From NCBI RefSeq assembly GCF_007000325.2, contig NZ_CP117268.1:930001-994000 (forward strand): DNA of 64,000 bases, written 5' to 3'. Made by a program: the position numbers and the translations under genes. Numbering within the stretch: the first letter of the stretch is position 1; every line of letters begins with the position of its first letter. This document shows positions 35,279 to 44,846 of this stretch, piece after piece. The stretch is from Rhizobium rhododendri (GTDB lineage: Bacteria > Pseudomonadota > Alphaproteobacteria > Rhizobiales > Rhizobiaceae). The notes below the pieces were generated by a model that saw only the letters and a program-made list of their open reading frames with translations, was not told where the DNA came from and ran no database searches.

Positions 35279-36451
35279 TCACTTCGCGGTGGGTCTGGCA
35301 TCGACGACTGTTACGAGGCCCAAGGCGGGATCTTGCATCACCGAGAAAGTCGCGACGTTGCCATCGGCGCGGGCCTGTTCCTGCAGGTCGAAGAGCCAGC
35401 GCTGGATCTGCTCGGTACTCGCGCTCGACGGCACCGCAAAGCAGCGCGTGCCGCCGGTATCAATGATATTGGTCGGGCATTGGATCTGCGCCATCGCAAG
35501 CGAGCCGTCGTAATCTTTGCCATTGCCGCCGCCAGTCCCGCGCAGGCTCGCTGATGACGACTGAAGGCCAGCCTTTAGGCGCTGAAGATATTGCTGGTTC
35601 GCTTCGGTCGATTTTCCGAGCAACTCGTTCCAGACCGAACCGCGCTCGACCTGCGCCTGCATATTCCGGTCAACGGCTTTCTTGATTTGCTCGCCGCATC
35701 CGTTCCCGTAGCTGACGGTTTCCGGCTCGCCGGCACCTTGCGTCGGGGTGCGGTCACCATTCTGAGCCTTGTTGCGCGCATAATAGGCAGAGACCTTTTT
35801 GACGTAGTCCTGGGTCTCGGGAATGTTGGGGACCTGACCGTTCTGCAGCGACTGCCGATATGGGCCGGCATTGTAGCCGGCGGCGATCAGGTCGTAGCGG
35901 TCGCCAAACATCCCCTGGAGTTGCTTGATGTACTTCACGCCGCCGCGAATGTTGTCGCGTGTATCGTAGGGATTGACGCCGAGCTGAGCGGCTGTCCCTG
36001 GCATCAGCTGCATGACGCCGGTGGCTCCGACCGCAGAGCGGGCGGATTGGCGAAAGCGGGATTCCTGCTCGGCGATCGCCAGCGCGAAATTCGGATCGAC
36101 GCTCTGCCGGATTGCCTCATCCTCGACCATGCTGGCAACTTCCTGATGGCTCGGCGTGCGCTGAGCTGGCGCCGCCGGCGCGGTGCCGCCCGCCATGCCG
36201 TCCGCCGAGCAGTCATCGGGCGCGCCGGAACCCTGACCGGGTGCCACGCTGTCGGCCGTGCCGCCCGAGGCGCCTTTCAGCTTCCGGGTATCGGCCTGAT
36301 AGCTCTGGTACCAGTTCAACGTCGCCTGCTGGATCTTCTGGCGCGCATTGTCGATGACCGGCACCTGCGCATGGCTCGTACTGCCAGCAAGAACCGCAGC
36401 AAGGGCCAAACCGCCGACTGCAACTCTCTCAAGACGCTTTGCGCTGCTCAT
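35279..36451 (-). CDS. second lytic transglycosylase of the T4SS, with extra C-terminal domain
   Basis: The 390-residue protein has a signal peptide ending in HAQ. An SLT-type transglycosylase domain covers about residues 107-235: the catalytic Glu is in ALAIAEQESRFRQSA, followed by GATGVMQLMPGTA and LIAAGYNAGP. A further 150 residues without a recognised family follow and contain four cysteines. It lies between virB4 and virB5, overlapping virB4 by 23 bp, whereas the usual virB1 gene is also present at the start of the operon. It presumably opens the peptidoglycan for the channel. Confidence 0.85.
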   Translation of the reverse strand: MSSAKRLERVAVGGLALAAVLAGSTSHAQVPVIDNARQKIQQATLNWYQSYQADTRKLKGASGGTADSVAPGQGSGAPDDCSADGMAGGTAPAAPAQRTPSHQEVASMVEDEAIRQSVDPNFALAIAEQESRFRQSARSAVGATGVMQLMPGTAAQLGVNPYDTRDNIRGGVKYIKQLQGMFGDRYDLIAAGYNAGPYRQSLQNGQVPNIPETQDYVKKVSAYYARNKAQNGDRTPTQGAGEPETVSYGNGCGEQIKKAVDRNMQAQVERGSVWNELLGKSTEANQQYLQRLKAGLQSSSASLRGTGGGNGKDYDGSLAMAQIQCPTNIIDTGGTRCFAVPSSASTEQIQRWLFDLQEQARADGNVATFSVMQDPALGLVTVVDARPTAK

Positions 36452-38948
36452 CGACCGCTACCACGTTCCAGTCGCAGAATTTCGACAGCCAGTTCTTCGG
36501 ATCCTCTCCATGCTCGTCTAGCAGCATCCCGACCTCACGCACCGTCTCCTCCCGGCCTGACAGCACCTTGATGAACTCGGGCATGTGGGACATGTCCACG
36601 CGGGCAATCACGCTGTTCTTCGCCTGTTTGATCAGCATGAAGCGCGAATTCGGATCCCCGTTCTTGACCCATTCGAACTCGGCCCGGGATAGGCCGAAGT
36701 GCTCCATGTAAGAGCTTTCGTCAGCCTTCGGATTGGCGAAGAAGATGTTCGTCGACGTCTGCTCGATGATCGTGCGGCTGACGCTCGAGCGCACCACATC
36801 GTCGGCCGACTGCGTGCCGAAGATCACCAGACCGTTCCTTTTCCGGATGGTCTTGAAGTAATCCTTTAGCGTGCGCTTGAACTCATCGTCATCGAGCAGC
36901 TTCCAGGCCTCATCCATCAGATTGATGATCGGTGCCTTGCCGTCGTAGATTTCGTCGAGTCGATGGAACATGTAGAGAAGTGCTGCGGTGCGCACCGTAG
37001 GATCGTCGAGGATCGAAGTCATGTCGAAGCCGATCATCGGCCTCGAGATATCGAGAATATCCTCGGCATTGTCGAAGAGCCAGGCATAGGGCCCCTTGTC
37101 GACCCATTTGTCGAGCCGGGCGATCAGGCTGCCTTCCGTTCTCTCGCTGCCGGCAAGCAGTGCCCGCAACGACGAGAGACGGCGGTACGACCTGTCCTTC
37201 GTCTTGAGGACAGATTTGATCGCGCTGCGGATGATTGATTCTTCTTGCGGCGTCAGGCTCTCGCCTTCCTTCGACGGCTTAAGCATGAAGCTCAAAAGCC
37301 CATACAGGAAAACCCGGTTTCCCTCTGTGTCATCGAGAAGCAATGGGTTCCAACCGGAGGGTTTGCCGGGCTCCAGCATCATGTAAGTTCCGCCCGCCGC
37401 CCGCACCATGATGTCGAGGCCGCGATCCTTGTCGAAGACGATTGTCTTCAGGCGCGGGCTGACACGATAGGCCTGCAGAATGAGGAAGCCCATGATGACA
37501 GTCTTGCCGGATCCCGTCGGTCCGAACACTGTCGTGTGCCCGACATCCCCCTGGTGGAAGTTGAAGAAGAAGGGCGTGCCGGAGGTCGTCTCAAAGATGG
37601 TGATCGCCGGGCCCCAGTGGTTGCCGTCCGGCTTGCCATAGGGATAGGCATGGAAGCTGCTTAAGCCCGCGCAGTTGAGTGTCGAGATCAAAGCCCGGCG
37701 CGCGATATAAGCCTGATTCCCGGGAAGCTGCGCCCAGTAGGCCGGTTCTGCATTCAGATCCTCTCGGACATATGACGCTCCGAGCGCACCAAGTTCGTTT
37801 CCGATCAGTGCCACCGCGTCGTCGAGCTGCGTTGTCGATTTGGCAATCGGCATGATGGTCAGATGATGCTCGGTGAAGGCGACGCGTTTGCGTGCGAGCT
37901 CGTCGCGAGCGATGTCGAGATTGGCCTGCACGCTGGATCCACCTTCGTCGGCCTTCGGCATCTGGCGGTCTAGTCGTTCTATCCGACTGCGCGCAGCCAT
38001 ATCATCGACGAAGGACATTGATTGGGTCAACACCAGCTCGAACGGCAGCTTGAGGACATAGTCGAGCATGCCTGCGCCGGTCTCGGGCGGATACTCCTTC
38101 AGGGAGACCATCGCCACATAGCGGTCGTCATCGGGCGTGTCGCCCTGCAGATGGATGATGCGGTTGCCGATCGATGTCCTGCGCGCTGGCAGCAACTCAT
38201 CGGCCGGGATCGTCCCAAGCCTGATCGGCCGGACGCGTCCGCCATTCAGAAGTGTGTAGAAGAATTCGCACTGTTCGGAGAACCAGACTTTTTGCGCGAT
38301 CTCATCGATCACCATGTCTTCCGACACATCACGGAATATCGTCCTGCTATTCCCGAGGTCCGCGTACACGCGCTGCACGTCGCGAAGGACCCTCGGACCG
38401 TAGATGCCAAGCGATTTCTCCAGTGCCCGCGTCGCCTCGACCAGCTTGTCGCGCATCGCACGGAATTGTTCCTTGCGCACGATGGTGCCGCCGGCGCCCA
38501 TGATCCGGGAAAGAGCTGACCCTTTCTTGAACATCGGCCGCACAACCAGCGAGACATAGGTGTCGTTCACGAACATCTCGTTCTTGGAGATGCTCTTCTG
38601 ATAGACATGGTCGAGACACTGCATGAAAGGATCGGCGAAAGCCGAGGGTAACGAGGGCGCCACCTTGCGCCGAACGACATGCGTATAGAGCGCAAAGCTG
38701 CCGATCGAAGAAATCGCGCGGAAGGCGGCGTTGCGCTGTCGCTGCAGCATGTTGATTGTCTCGATGTCGGCCGTCTCGAAGGAAAAGCCGGTCAGCTTTA
38801 CGGTCGAGACGAGGCAGTCGTTTTTCAGGCGGATGATGCCGTTCTCGATCGGCACATAGAATGGGACATGCGTCGCGACACGGCGATCCGCAAAGATCTC
38901 CCAGCCCCTCGACAGACTTCCTTTCAGCGATCTCGCCATCGTGTTCAT
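36429..38948 (-). CDS. virB4: VirB4 ATPase
   Basis: The 839-residue protein is a full-length VirB4/CagE-type ATPase. Walker A GPTGSGKT lies near residue 470, and the Walker B region LMDEAWKLLDDDEF near 680. The N-terminal CagE domain covers about 200-400. VirB4 energises pilus biogenesis and substrate transfer. It starts 3 bp after virB3. Confidence 0.96.
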   Translation of the reverse strand: MNTMARSLKGSLSRGWEIFADRRVATHVPFYVPIENGIIRLKNDCLVSTVKLTGFSFETADIETINMLQRQRNAAFRAISSIGSFALYTHVVRRKVAPSLPSAFADPFMQCLDHVYQKSISKNEMFVNDTYVSLVVRPMFKKGSALSRIMGAGGTIVRKEQFRAMRDKLVEATRALEKSLGIYGPRVLRDVQRVYADLGNSRTIFRDVSEDMVIDEIAQKVWFSEQCEFFYTLLNGGRVRPIRLGTIPADELLPARRTSIGNRIIHLQGDTPDDDRYVAMVSLKEYPPETGAGMLDYVLKLPFELVLTQSMSFVDDMAARSRIERLDRQMPKADEGGSSVQANLDIARDELARKRVAFTEHHLTIMPIAKSTTQLDDAVALIGNELGALGASYVREDLNAEPAYWAQLPGNQAYIARRALISTLNCAGLSSFHAYPYGKPDGNHWGPAITIFETTSGTPFFFNFHQGDVGHTTVFGPTGSGKTVIMGFLILQAYRVSPRLKTIVFDKDRGLDIMVRAAGGTYMMLEPGKPSGWNPLLLDDTEGNRVFLYGLLSFMLKPSKEGESLTPQEESIIRSAIKSVLKTKDRSYRRLSSLRALLAGSERTEGSLIARLDKWVDKGPYAWLFDNAEDILDISRPMIGFDMTSILDDPTVRTAALLYMFHRLDEIYDGKAPIINLMDEAWKLLDDDEFKRTLKDYFKTIRKRNGLVIFGTQSADDVVRSSVSRTIIEQTSTNIFFANPKADESSYMEHFGLSRAEFEWVKNGDPNSRFMLIKQAKNSVIARVDMSHMPEFIKVLSGREETVREVGMLLDEHGEDPKNWLSKFCDWNVVAVDEQRKAS

Positions 38949-38951
38949 CGC

Positions 38952-39278
38952 TTACACCCCGTAGGTTCTGACGCCACCGCCGAGCTTCCGGCCAAGAGGA
39001 TTGACGCCGCACATGCTCAGCCGACCGACGATCTCAAAGAACCAGAGGTCGAGTTTTACGGTGAGCACGTAGAGGATGCCGTGTAGAATGGCGAAACATG
39101 CGGGGAACCATAGGATCGATCCCAAGATCAAGAACACCATCAGCGAGATGAAGCATTCCGCCAGGAAATATGTGTAGGGTATTCCCATTACTGTTGGCGG
39201 CCGCGTCAGCGCGAGAATAACCGGATGGGATTCGATGTAGTCGTCACGCCCGTCGGAATCATTACCCGCCATGCTCAC
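38952..39278 (-). CDS. virB3: VirB3 inner-membrane protein
   Basis: The 108-residue product carries the VirB3 opening pattern (SHPVILALTRPPTVMGIPYTYF) and two close hydrophobic segments (about 39-75). It ends with GRLSMCGVNPLGRKLGGG. VirB3 works with VirB4 in pilus assembly. It overlaps virB2 by four bases. Confidence 0.93.
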   Translation of the reverse strand: MSMAGNDSDGRDDYIESHPVILALTRPPTVMGIPYTYFLAECFISLMVFLILGSILWFPACFAILHGILYVLTVKLDLWFFEIVGRLSMCGVNPLGRKLGGGVRTYGV

Positions 39279-39646
39279 GTCCCCCCGCCGGCGAGGAAGT
39301 CAACGAGTTCGGCTGCGGCAAACATACCGGCAAGGCATCCGCCGACACGCAGGAGCGCGCCCCACGACCAGTATCCGAAGGCCGCTGCGAGGAACATGCC
39401 AATGAAGGCGATCGCGCCGACCGAGCGGCCGAACGGGCCCGTAAAGAATTGCACCAGCCGATCAGCCGCCTGCTGGAGACGATCGAGGTTCTGTGCCGCC
39501 GCCGGCTCGTACTGGGCGGCGAGCAGAATCAGGCTCGCCGCAAGCACAATGGCGGCGTTGCCGAGCCATTTCCGCCGAGCCATGGAGGACCAGGCAACGC
39601 TGCTATAGAGAGCGGCCGTGTGGGCTGCGAACGCGATGGGATTCAT
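39275..39646 (-). CDS. virB2: VirB2 major pilin
   Basis: The 123-residue precursor has a long signal region ending in AAA (about residue 51) and a mature pilin of about 72 residues with two hydrophobic helices (GAIAFIGMFLAAAFGYW and LAGMFAAAELVDFL), as in TrbC/VirB2 pilins. It overlaps the lytic transglycosylase stop by four bases. Confidence 0.9.
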   Translation of the reverse strand: MNPIAFAAHTAALYSSVAWSSMARRKWLGNAAIVLAASLILLAAQYEPAAAQNLDRLQQAADRLVQFFTGPFGRSVGAIAFIGMFLAAAFGYWSWGALLRVGGCLAGMFAAAELVDFLAGGGT

Positions 39647-40788
39647 TTAGACACCTCTTCCTTGACGATTTTGACTGGTCCGCCAACATCTCTACGCCCT
39701 TCCTCACGCTGAGGACGGGCGTCCGGCGGGATCGGCTGTGCAGCAGAGAAGACAAGCATTGGGGATCTAACTCGCTCGGCAGGCCCGGCGCGCGGCGAGA
39801 TGGGTACGGGCGCTGAGGGCGGGACAGCTTGCGGATGCCTTTGCCTGACCGCTGTGCCGGTATAGTATCCCACGACACGTGTGACAAAGTCGGCGGTCTC
39901 GCGGATCAGCGGCAGGGAGTGGCGAAGGTCGACGTTGGGTTCGCCGGCATTATAGGCCGCGGCGATCAGCACCGGATTTCGGTACTTATCGATAAGGAAC
40001 CGGAGAAACCTCGTGCCTGCCTGGATGTTTTGTTCGGCATCGGTCAAATCCTTGGCACCGAAGGCTTTGCCTACGCGTGGCATCACCTGCATTAATCCGA
40101 TGGCGCCAGCAGAACTCACCAAGCCCGGATCGAAGCCGCCATTCTCGGCCCGCATGACCGAAAGCACCCAGTTCGGATCAACTCCATCCGTCGCGGCAAT
40201 CGCCAGCGCGAGCCTCGCAAAGCCCGTGGGGATGCCCGATAAAAGATCGGGGCGAGCCTGTGCTGTTGACCCGCTGGCATCGACATGCAAGCTGGTGCCC
40301 AGGTCCGTGACCGGAGATGCTGGCGGGCTCTCAATAGAATGAGCACCAATGGGCGACTGCACGGTGCGTTCGCGCCGTGCAGTCGCGCTATCAGGCGCCT
40401 TTCCAGGTAAGCTCGAGGGATTATTATCCGACTCTCCGTCCACCTCAAACAGAAGAGCCCTATCCCACTTCCGATCTTCGTCGCGCGGCCCTTCAAAGCG
40501 CTGGTTGAAGTTCGTCGCTTCAAGTGCCGGGACGGCAGCCTGCTTGATCGCGACAGATCCAGACGCTGGGATTGCCACCGACAGCACCGCAGGCTTTCTT
40601 ACAGTCGCGCCTACGCCACTAGACTTATTGACCTGTGTAGATAGTCCCGAAGCGATATGATGGCTGCTGTCAGAAGGGCCCGATGCAAAGCCGGTGAGCA
40701 GAGCAGCCGAAGCGCCGGCAAACCATAGTCTTCTTGGCGACCATGTTATCTGCGGTCTGTTCACAGGTGAAAGCGGAATACGATCCAT
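39643..40788 (-). CDS. virB1: VirB1 lytic transglycosylase
   Basis: From the ATG at 40788 the product has 381 residues. An N-terminal hydrophobic segment and a long low-complexity spacer precede an SLT domain at about residues 190-310: Glu in WVLSVMRAENGGFDP, then GAIGLMQVMPRVGKAFG and LIAAAYNAGEPNV. It is the first gene of the virB operon. The upstream start at 40836 is rejected because it would place the coding region over the palindrome at 40806. Confidence 0.88.
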   Translation of the reverse strand: MDRIPLSPVNRPQITWSPRRLWFAGASAALLTGFASGPSDSSHHIASGLSTQVNKSSGVGATVRKPAVLSVAIPASGSVAIKQAAVPALEATNFNQRFEGPRDEDRKWDRALLFEVDGESDNNPSSLPGKAPDSATARRERTVQSPIGAHSIESPPASPVTDLGTSLHVDASGSTAQARPDLLSGIPTGFARLALAIAATDGVDPNWVLSVMRAENGGFDPGLVSSAGAIGLMQVMPRVGKAFGAKDLTDAEQNIQAGTRFLRFLIDKYRNPVLIAAAYNAGEPNVDLRHSLPLIRETADFVTRVVGYYTGTAVRQRHPQAVPPSAPVPISPRAGPAERVRSPMLVFSAAQPIPPDARPQREEGRRDVGGPVKIVKEEVSK

Positions 40789-40805
40789 GGCAAAACCAAC
40801 GACAC

Positions 40806-40821
40806 TTATACTGCGGTATAA
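40806..40821. promoter_or_regulatory. palindromic operator-like site A ahead of virB operon
   Basis: TTATACTGCGGTATAA sits inside the perfect 20-bp inverted repeat ACTTATAC-TGCG-GTATAAGT (40804-40823), 18 bp upstream of the virB1 start. One base differs from the palindrome TTATACTGCAGTATAA. Its position would block or recruit polymerase at the virB promoter. Confidence 0.6.
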
Positions 40822-40861
40822 GTATTTGAACCGCATTTCGCCACGGAAATCAACTGCAAAA

Positions 40862-40877
40862 TTTCACTGGAGTATAA
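40862..40877. promoter_or_regulatory. operator-like site B ahead of virB operon
   Basis: TTTCACTGGAGTATAA matches the same palindrome with three differences and lies 56 bp from site A, which is close to an integral number of helical turns. It also resembles the site at 21923. Confidence 0.45.
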
Positions 40878-41191
40878 TTATCTGGAAGGAGCTGCCCGGG
40901 AAGGAGCGCTTCCTGAGGCATGTCAATTGGGGCGACCAGTTATCCGGCGTCTAGGGATACTGAGGTTGTCAGAGCCCCCAAATGCGAGCAAAGCGGACAG
41001 CTGTCCCGTCCTTTACCAGCACCGAGCTTGCATCAGTGTCCGAGCGGCCCGCAGAGATCCGGCACACGAAATTAGGCAATTCCGTCTGTATCGTCGACAT
41101 ATATTGCTTATCGGAGGTGAGATGTAGATGTTGATCGTACGCATGACGGTGTCGTGGTATGATCGTTTTCAACCTGAAAGCGGATGAGACG

Positions 41192-41485
41192 ATGGCCCAG
41201 ACGCATTACAAGATCAGCGAGGCGCGTAAGAACTTTGCCGAGGTTCTTGAGCGTGCGAACCAGGGTGAAGAGATCGTCATCATGCTGGGCAATGAAGTTT
41301 ACGCGCGCATCGGTCCGGCGGTCGACGGCGGCAAGCGTCCCTTTGGCCTTCTGCGCCATCGTGGCTTGCCCGACGATCTGTTCGATACCCAGGATGCCGA
41401 GCAGTCCGCCATCGATGCAGGCGACTGGAACGATGATACCGGCATATGGCAAGGCAAATCCGACGGTAGCGAAACCACGCAATGA
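41192..41485 (+). CDS. type II antitoxin, Phd/YefM-like
   Basis: The 97-residue product starts MAQTHYKISEARKNFAEVLERANQGEEIVIMLGNEVYARIGP, the typical Phd/YefM fold that binds DNA and the toxin. The acidic C-terminus (DAGDWNDDTG) would wrap the toxin. GGATGAG precedes the chosen ATG; an in-frame ATG at 41159 is also possible. It is intact, although the adjacent toxin gene is broken. Confidence 0.8.
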   Translation: MAQTHYKISEARKNFAEVLERANQGEEIVIMLGNEVYARIGPAVDGGKRPFGLLRHRGLPDDLFDTQDAEQSAIDAGDWNDDTGIWQGKSDGSETTQ

Positions 41486-41858
41486 AAATCCTGCTCGACA
41501 GCCACGCCGTCTACTGGTGAACGATTGGCAGTGATCGCCTGTCCACAAAGGCACGAACGATGATTGAGGACAACGCGTACGCTGTCCTCGTCAGCGCGGT
41601 CACGTTCTATGAGCTGGACAACATTATGCGCCTGAACAAGCTCGACCTCAAGCCACAGGAACTTAGGGGCGCCGTCACAGCAAGCGGACTGCAGACCTGG
41701 GCCATCAGCGATCTGCATGCCGAGCTTGCAGCCGTTTCGACTGGGATCACCGCGATCCGTAGGACCGCGTACTCGCCGCCCAGGCGCGGCTGGAGTATTC
41801 CACCTTCGTCTCGACGGATCTGGCGTTCGACACGATATTGTATGAGCGGGTCTGGTAG
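41482..41858 (+). pseudogene. PIN-domain (VapC-type) toxin, inactivated
   Basis: The gene overlaps the antitoxin stop (ATGA) and reads MKILLDSHAVYW, then TGA at 41518-41520, then SDRLSTKARTMIEDNAYAVLVSAVTFYELDN. Near 41757 the frame changes before DRVLAAQARLEYSTFVSTD, the last PIN acidic motif. The nonsense codon in place of a Trp and the frameshift show inactivation. The first acidic residue, Asp6, is still encoded. Confidence 0.85.
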
Positions 41859-42046
41859 GAGGTGTGACGGATGAAGATCCTCGCGGAACCTGTCGAGGCG
41901 GCCGAACGGCTTAAGGAACTCATCTCTCTTGCCGAGTGGCATGTCCTTCAGTTTTGCGCCGACAGCAGGTCCTCTGAGGAAAGCCTCGGCTCCCATTTTA
42001 CGCTCGATATCGGGCTCGTATCCTCTGCTCAAGTAACGAACGCAAC

Positions 42047-42657
42047 ATGAATTATACCGAGAACGATATCTTGCAGGCTGTTGGCCACAACGCATTCACG
42101 GCAGGCAAAACCTATCAGCGCCCGTCGCCATCAAACTTGGGGTCTTCGGCCGTCACGTCGACCTTATCGAGGAGAGGATCGATATCGCGATCCACATTGG
42201 CCAACTTTCCGTCTCCTCTATGGTTGCTCGACGAATAGGCGACATGCGAATGATAACTTTGGCCTCCGCCAGCTACGGCACGCCGCAAATGCTGAAGGAG
42301 TTGCACGCGCACCAACGGATTGACAACGTCCATCAGGGCCATATTGTCGGGTACGATTCTACTGTTGACAGTAAGCAGCTCACCGTTGAGAGCGCGAGCT
42401 CGTTCCGCACCAACGATGCGGAACATGTCCGGGGCGCGGCCCGCTCGCGTCTAGGCATCGCTCACCACGCAAGTTGGTTACTCACAGCTGTGCTAGCCTC
42501 CGGGGAAGTGGCGCGAATTCTCGATAAGCACACGCCGCCCCTTCTTCCAATCAACGCAATCATTGCCGGAGGACACCGCATCCCTTCCCGGGTGCGGCAT
42601 TTCCCAGAGTTCCTAGCCGATATCTGCGCAGGGGAGCCCGAGTTAAGTGTTGGCTAG
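42047..42657 (+). pseudogene. LysR-family regulator remnant
   Basis: Pieces of a LysR protein without its DNA-binding part are readable. HNAFTAGKTYQR resembles the end of the linker helix. After a frameshift the substrate-binding domain reads HVDLIEERIDIAIHIGQL, then SSMVARRIGDMRMITLASASYG, and continues open to 42657. The missing helix-turn-helix and the frame change make it non-functional. Confidence 0.65.
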
Positions 42658-42770
42658 CCGTCCCGGATGTGGACCAACATCAACTTCTGTTGGCGCTACC
42701 TGGCCTTTACCGCTGTGGCCCGCAGCGCACATTATCGGGCATGTGCGTCTCCGGCAATGCAGTCTATTCC

Positions 42771-43952
42771 TCATTCGTCAAGGTAGCGTTCTGTCAACCG
42801 CGCCCACATCGCTGCGCCGGCGGTCAGGCTGTCGTCGGCAAAATCATACTTGGCACTATGTAGAATAGCCGATTTCGTGCCGTTGCCGAGACGCAGGAAA
42901 CTGCCGGGCTTATGCTGCAAGAAATGCGAAAAGTCTTCGCTGCCTGGAATGAGCGGACAAAGCGCAACGTTTCCGGCACCCACCAGCTCCTCGGCCACCA
43001 TCTTGGCAAACTCGGTTTCCTTCTCAGAATTGACCACTACCGGATTGCCGTAGGTGTAGTCGATTTCGACGCCTGCGCCAAAGCCCTCGACGAGAGACTG
43101 CGTGAGTTTCTTGATGCGAAGTTCGAGGGTCTCACGAACCTTCGGATCGAACGAGCGTACCGTCATTAGCAACCTGGCGAATTCAGGTATGACGTTGGCG
43201 ACCTCGCCGGCGTGGATGGCGCCGACTGTTATAACGGCCGTCTGGGTTGGGTCGATGTTGCGGGAGATCACCGACTGCAGCGAAACGACCAGGTTGCAGG
43301 CAACCAGAACCGGGTCAATAGTTAGATGCGGGCGCGAGGCGTGGCCTCCCTTGCCGGTGATCCGGATTTCAACGGTGTCGGCTGCCGCCATCAACGGTCC
43401 AGAGCGCATCAGCCAACTGCCTTCGGGCGCGCCCGGGTGGTTATGGAGGCCGAAGATGGCGTCGAACGGGAAGCGCTCGAAAAGGCCGTCATCAATCATC
43501 GCCTGGGCGCCGCTAAAGCCACCGGCTTCTTCGGCGGGCTGGAAAATGAGATTGACCGTGCCGTTGAACTTTCGCGTGCGCGCGAGATATTCGGCAGCGC
43601 CCAGCAATACCGTGGTGTGACCGTCATGACCACAAGCGTGCATCTTGCCCGGCACTTGGCTGGCATACGCCTTGCCGGTCTGCTCCATGATCGGCAGAGC
43701 GTCCATATCGGCACGAATGGCGATGCTTTTTTTGCCGGCTCCAGCCGTCATACGGGCAACGATTCCGTGGCCACCGACATTGCGCGCCACCTCGTAGCCC
43801 CAGCCTTCCAATTTGTCGGCAACGAAACGGGAAGTCTCCACCTCCTCAAACGACAGCTCGGGATGGGCGTGGAGATGCCGGCGGATAGCGCGTAGTGTGT
43901 CGTCCATTGGCTCAAAATCCGAAAGGCGGGCGAAATCGTTATCGATGGTCAT
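42771..43952 (-). CDS. M20-family amidohydrolase (hippurate/IAA-amino-acid hydrolase-like)
   Basis: From the ATG at 43952 the product has 393 residues. Metal ligands are in RADMDALP, HACGHDGHTT (near residues 107-116) and FQPAEEAGG. The lid/dimerisation domain begins ITGKGGHASRPH, and SEDFSHFLQ is the last motif. This subgroup cleaves N-acyl amino acids such as hippurate, N-acetyl amino acids or indole-acetyl amino acids. It lies at the end of an operon that encodes an amino-acid importer, so it probably hydrolyses the imported amide in the cytoplasm. Confidence 0.88.
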   Translation of the reverse strand: MTIDNDFARLSDFEPMDDTLRAIRRHLHAHPELSFEEVETSRFVADKLEGWGYEVARNVGGHGIVARMTAGAGKKSIAIRADMDALPIMEQTGKAYASQVPGKMHACGHDGHTTVLLGAAEYLARTRKFNGTVNLIFQPAEEAGGFSGAQAMIDDGLFERFPFDAIFGLHNHPGAPEGSWLMRSGPLMAAADTVEIRITGKGGHASRPHLTIDPVLVACNLVVSLQSVISRNIDPTQTAVITVGAIHAGEVANVIPEFARLLMTVRSFDPKVRETLELRIKKLTQSLVEGFGAGVEIDYTYGNPVVVNSEKETEFAKMVAEELVGAGNVALCPLIPGSEDFSHFLQHKPGSFLRLGNGTKSAILHSAKYDFADDSLTAGAAMWARLTERYLDE

Positions 43953-44051
43953 TTTAGTTCCAATATTTTTGCATGCTCTGTACCGAGACGACCGTGCAAT
44001 GGGGCCGGCTGTTCTATGGGCCCGACGTGAGAGACCGCTGAGCACGCGGCC

Positions 44052-44846
44052 TCACAGGAATCGCGACAGGAAGGCCTGCGTGCGCGGGTGTTGCGGGTTG
44101 CTGATCACATTTTCAGGCGTGCCCTGTTCGACGATGTGGCCACCATCCATGAAGACAACCCGATCGGCAGCTTCGCGGGCGAAGCCGATCTCGTGAGTGA
44201 CCACGATCATCGTCAAGCCCTGCTTTGCCAGATCTTTCATCGTCGCCAGCACCTCACCGACCAATTCGGGATCAAGCGCGGAAGTCGGCTCGTCAAAGAG
44301 CATCAGCTTTGGTTTGATCGCCAAGGCACGGGCAATCGCTACGCGCTGCTGCTGCCCACCGGACAGCTGGCGTGGATAGGCATTGGCCTTCTCCGACAAG
44401 CCGACACGTTCCAGCAGGCGCTTGGCGTTCTCGATTGCAGCCTTGCGGTTTTCGCCGTGAACGCCAACCGGCGCCTCGATGATGTTTTGCAGCACCGTCA
44501 TGTGCGGGTAGAGGTTGAACTGCTGGAACACCATGCCGATCTTGCGGCGCTGGCGAGCAATTCCATTTTGGGAAAGCTTTTGGAGCCGATCGTTACGGAC
44601 CGTGTAGCCGATCTGCTCACCATCCACCTCAATGTATCCCTGCTGGATGGCTTCGAGATGGTTGATGCAGCGCAGGAAGGTGGATTTCCCCGAGCCTGAC
44701 GGACCGAGAACGACCACCACTTCGCCCGGCATGATGTCGACGTCGATACCCTTCAGCACTTCGAGTTCGTTGAAAGATTTGTGGACGTTACGGGCCTGCA
44801 CCAGCGGTCTTGCGGTATCTCCAGCTGCAGTGGATACTGCGGTCAA
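44052..44846 (-). CDS. polar amino-acid ABC transporter ATPase
   Basis: The 264-residue protein has Walker [10 protein letters not shown] near residues 50-58, the Q-loop [13 protein letters not shown], signature [15 protein letters not shown] near 158 and Walker [17 protein letters not shown]. This is the GlnQ/HisP group that drives amino-acid import. It overlaps the permease stop by four bases. Confidence 0.95.
   Translation of the reverse strand: MTAVSTAAGDTARPLVQARNVHKSFNELEVLKGIDVDIMPGEVVVVLGPSGSGKSTFLRCINHLEAIQQGYIEVDGEQIGYTVRNDRLQKLSQNGIARQRRKIGMVFQQFNLYPHMTVLQNIIEAPVGVHGENRKAAIENAKRLLERVGLSEKANAYPRQLSGGQQQRVAIARALAIKPKLMLFDEPTSALDPELVGEVLATMKDLAKQGLTMIVVTHEIGFAREAADRVVFMDGGHIVEQGTPENVISNPQHPRTQAFLSRFL

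Noticed and set aside
41871..42050. Short plus-strand frame beginning MKILAEPVEAAERLKEL
   Set aside because: It has no ribosome binding site of note, is surrounded by broken genes, and matches no known protein.
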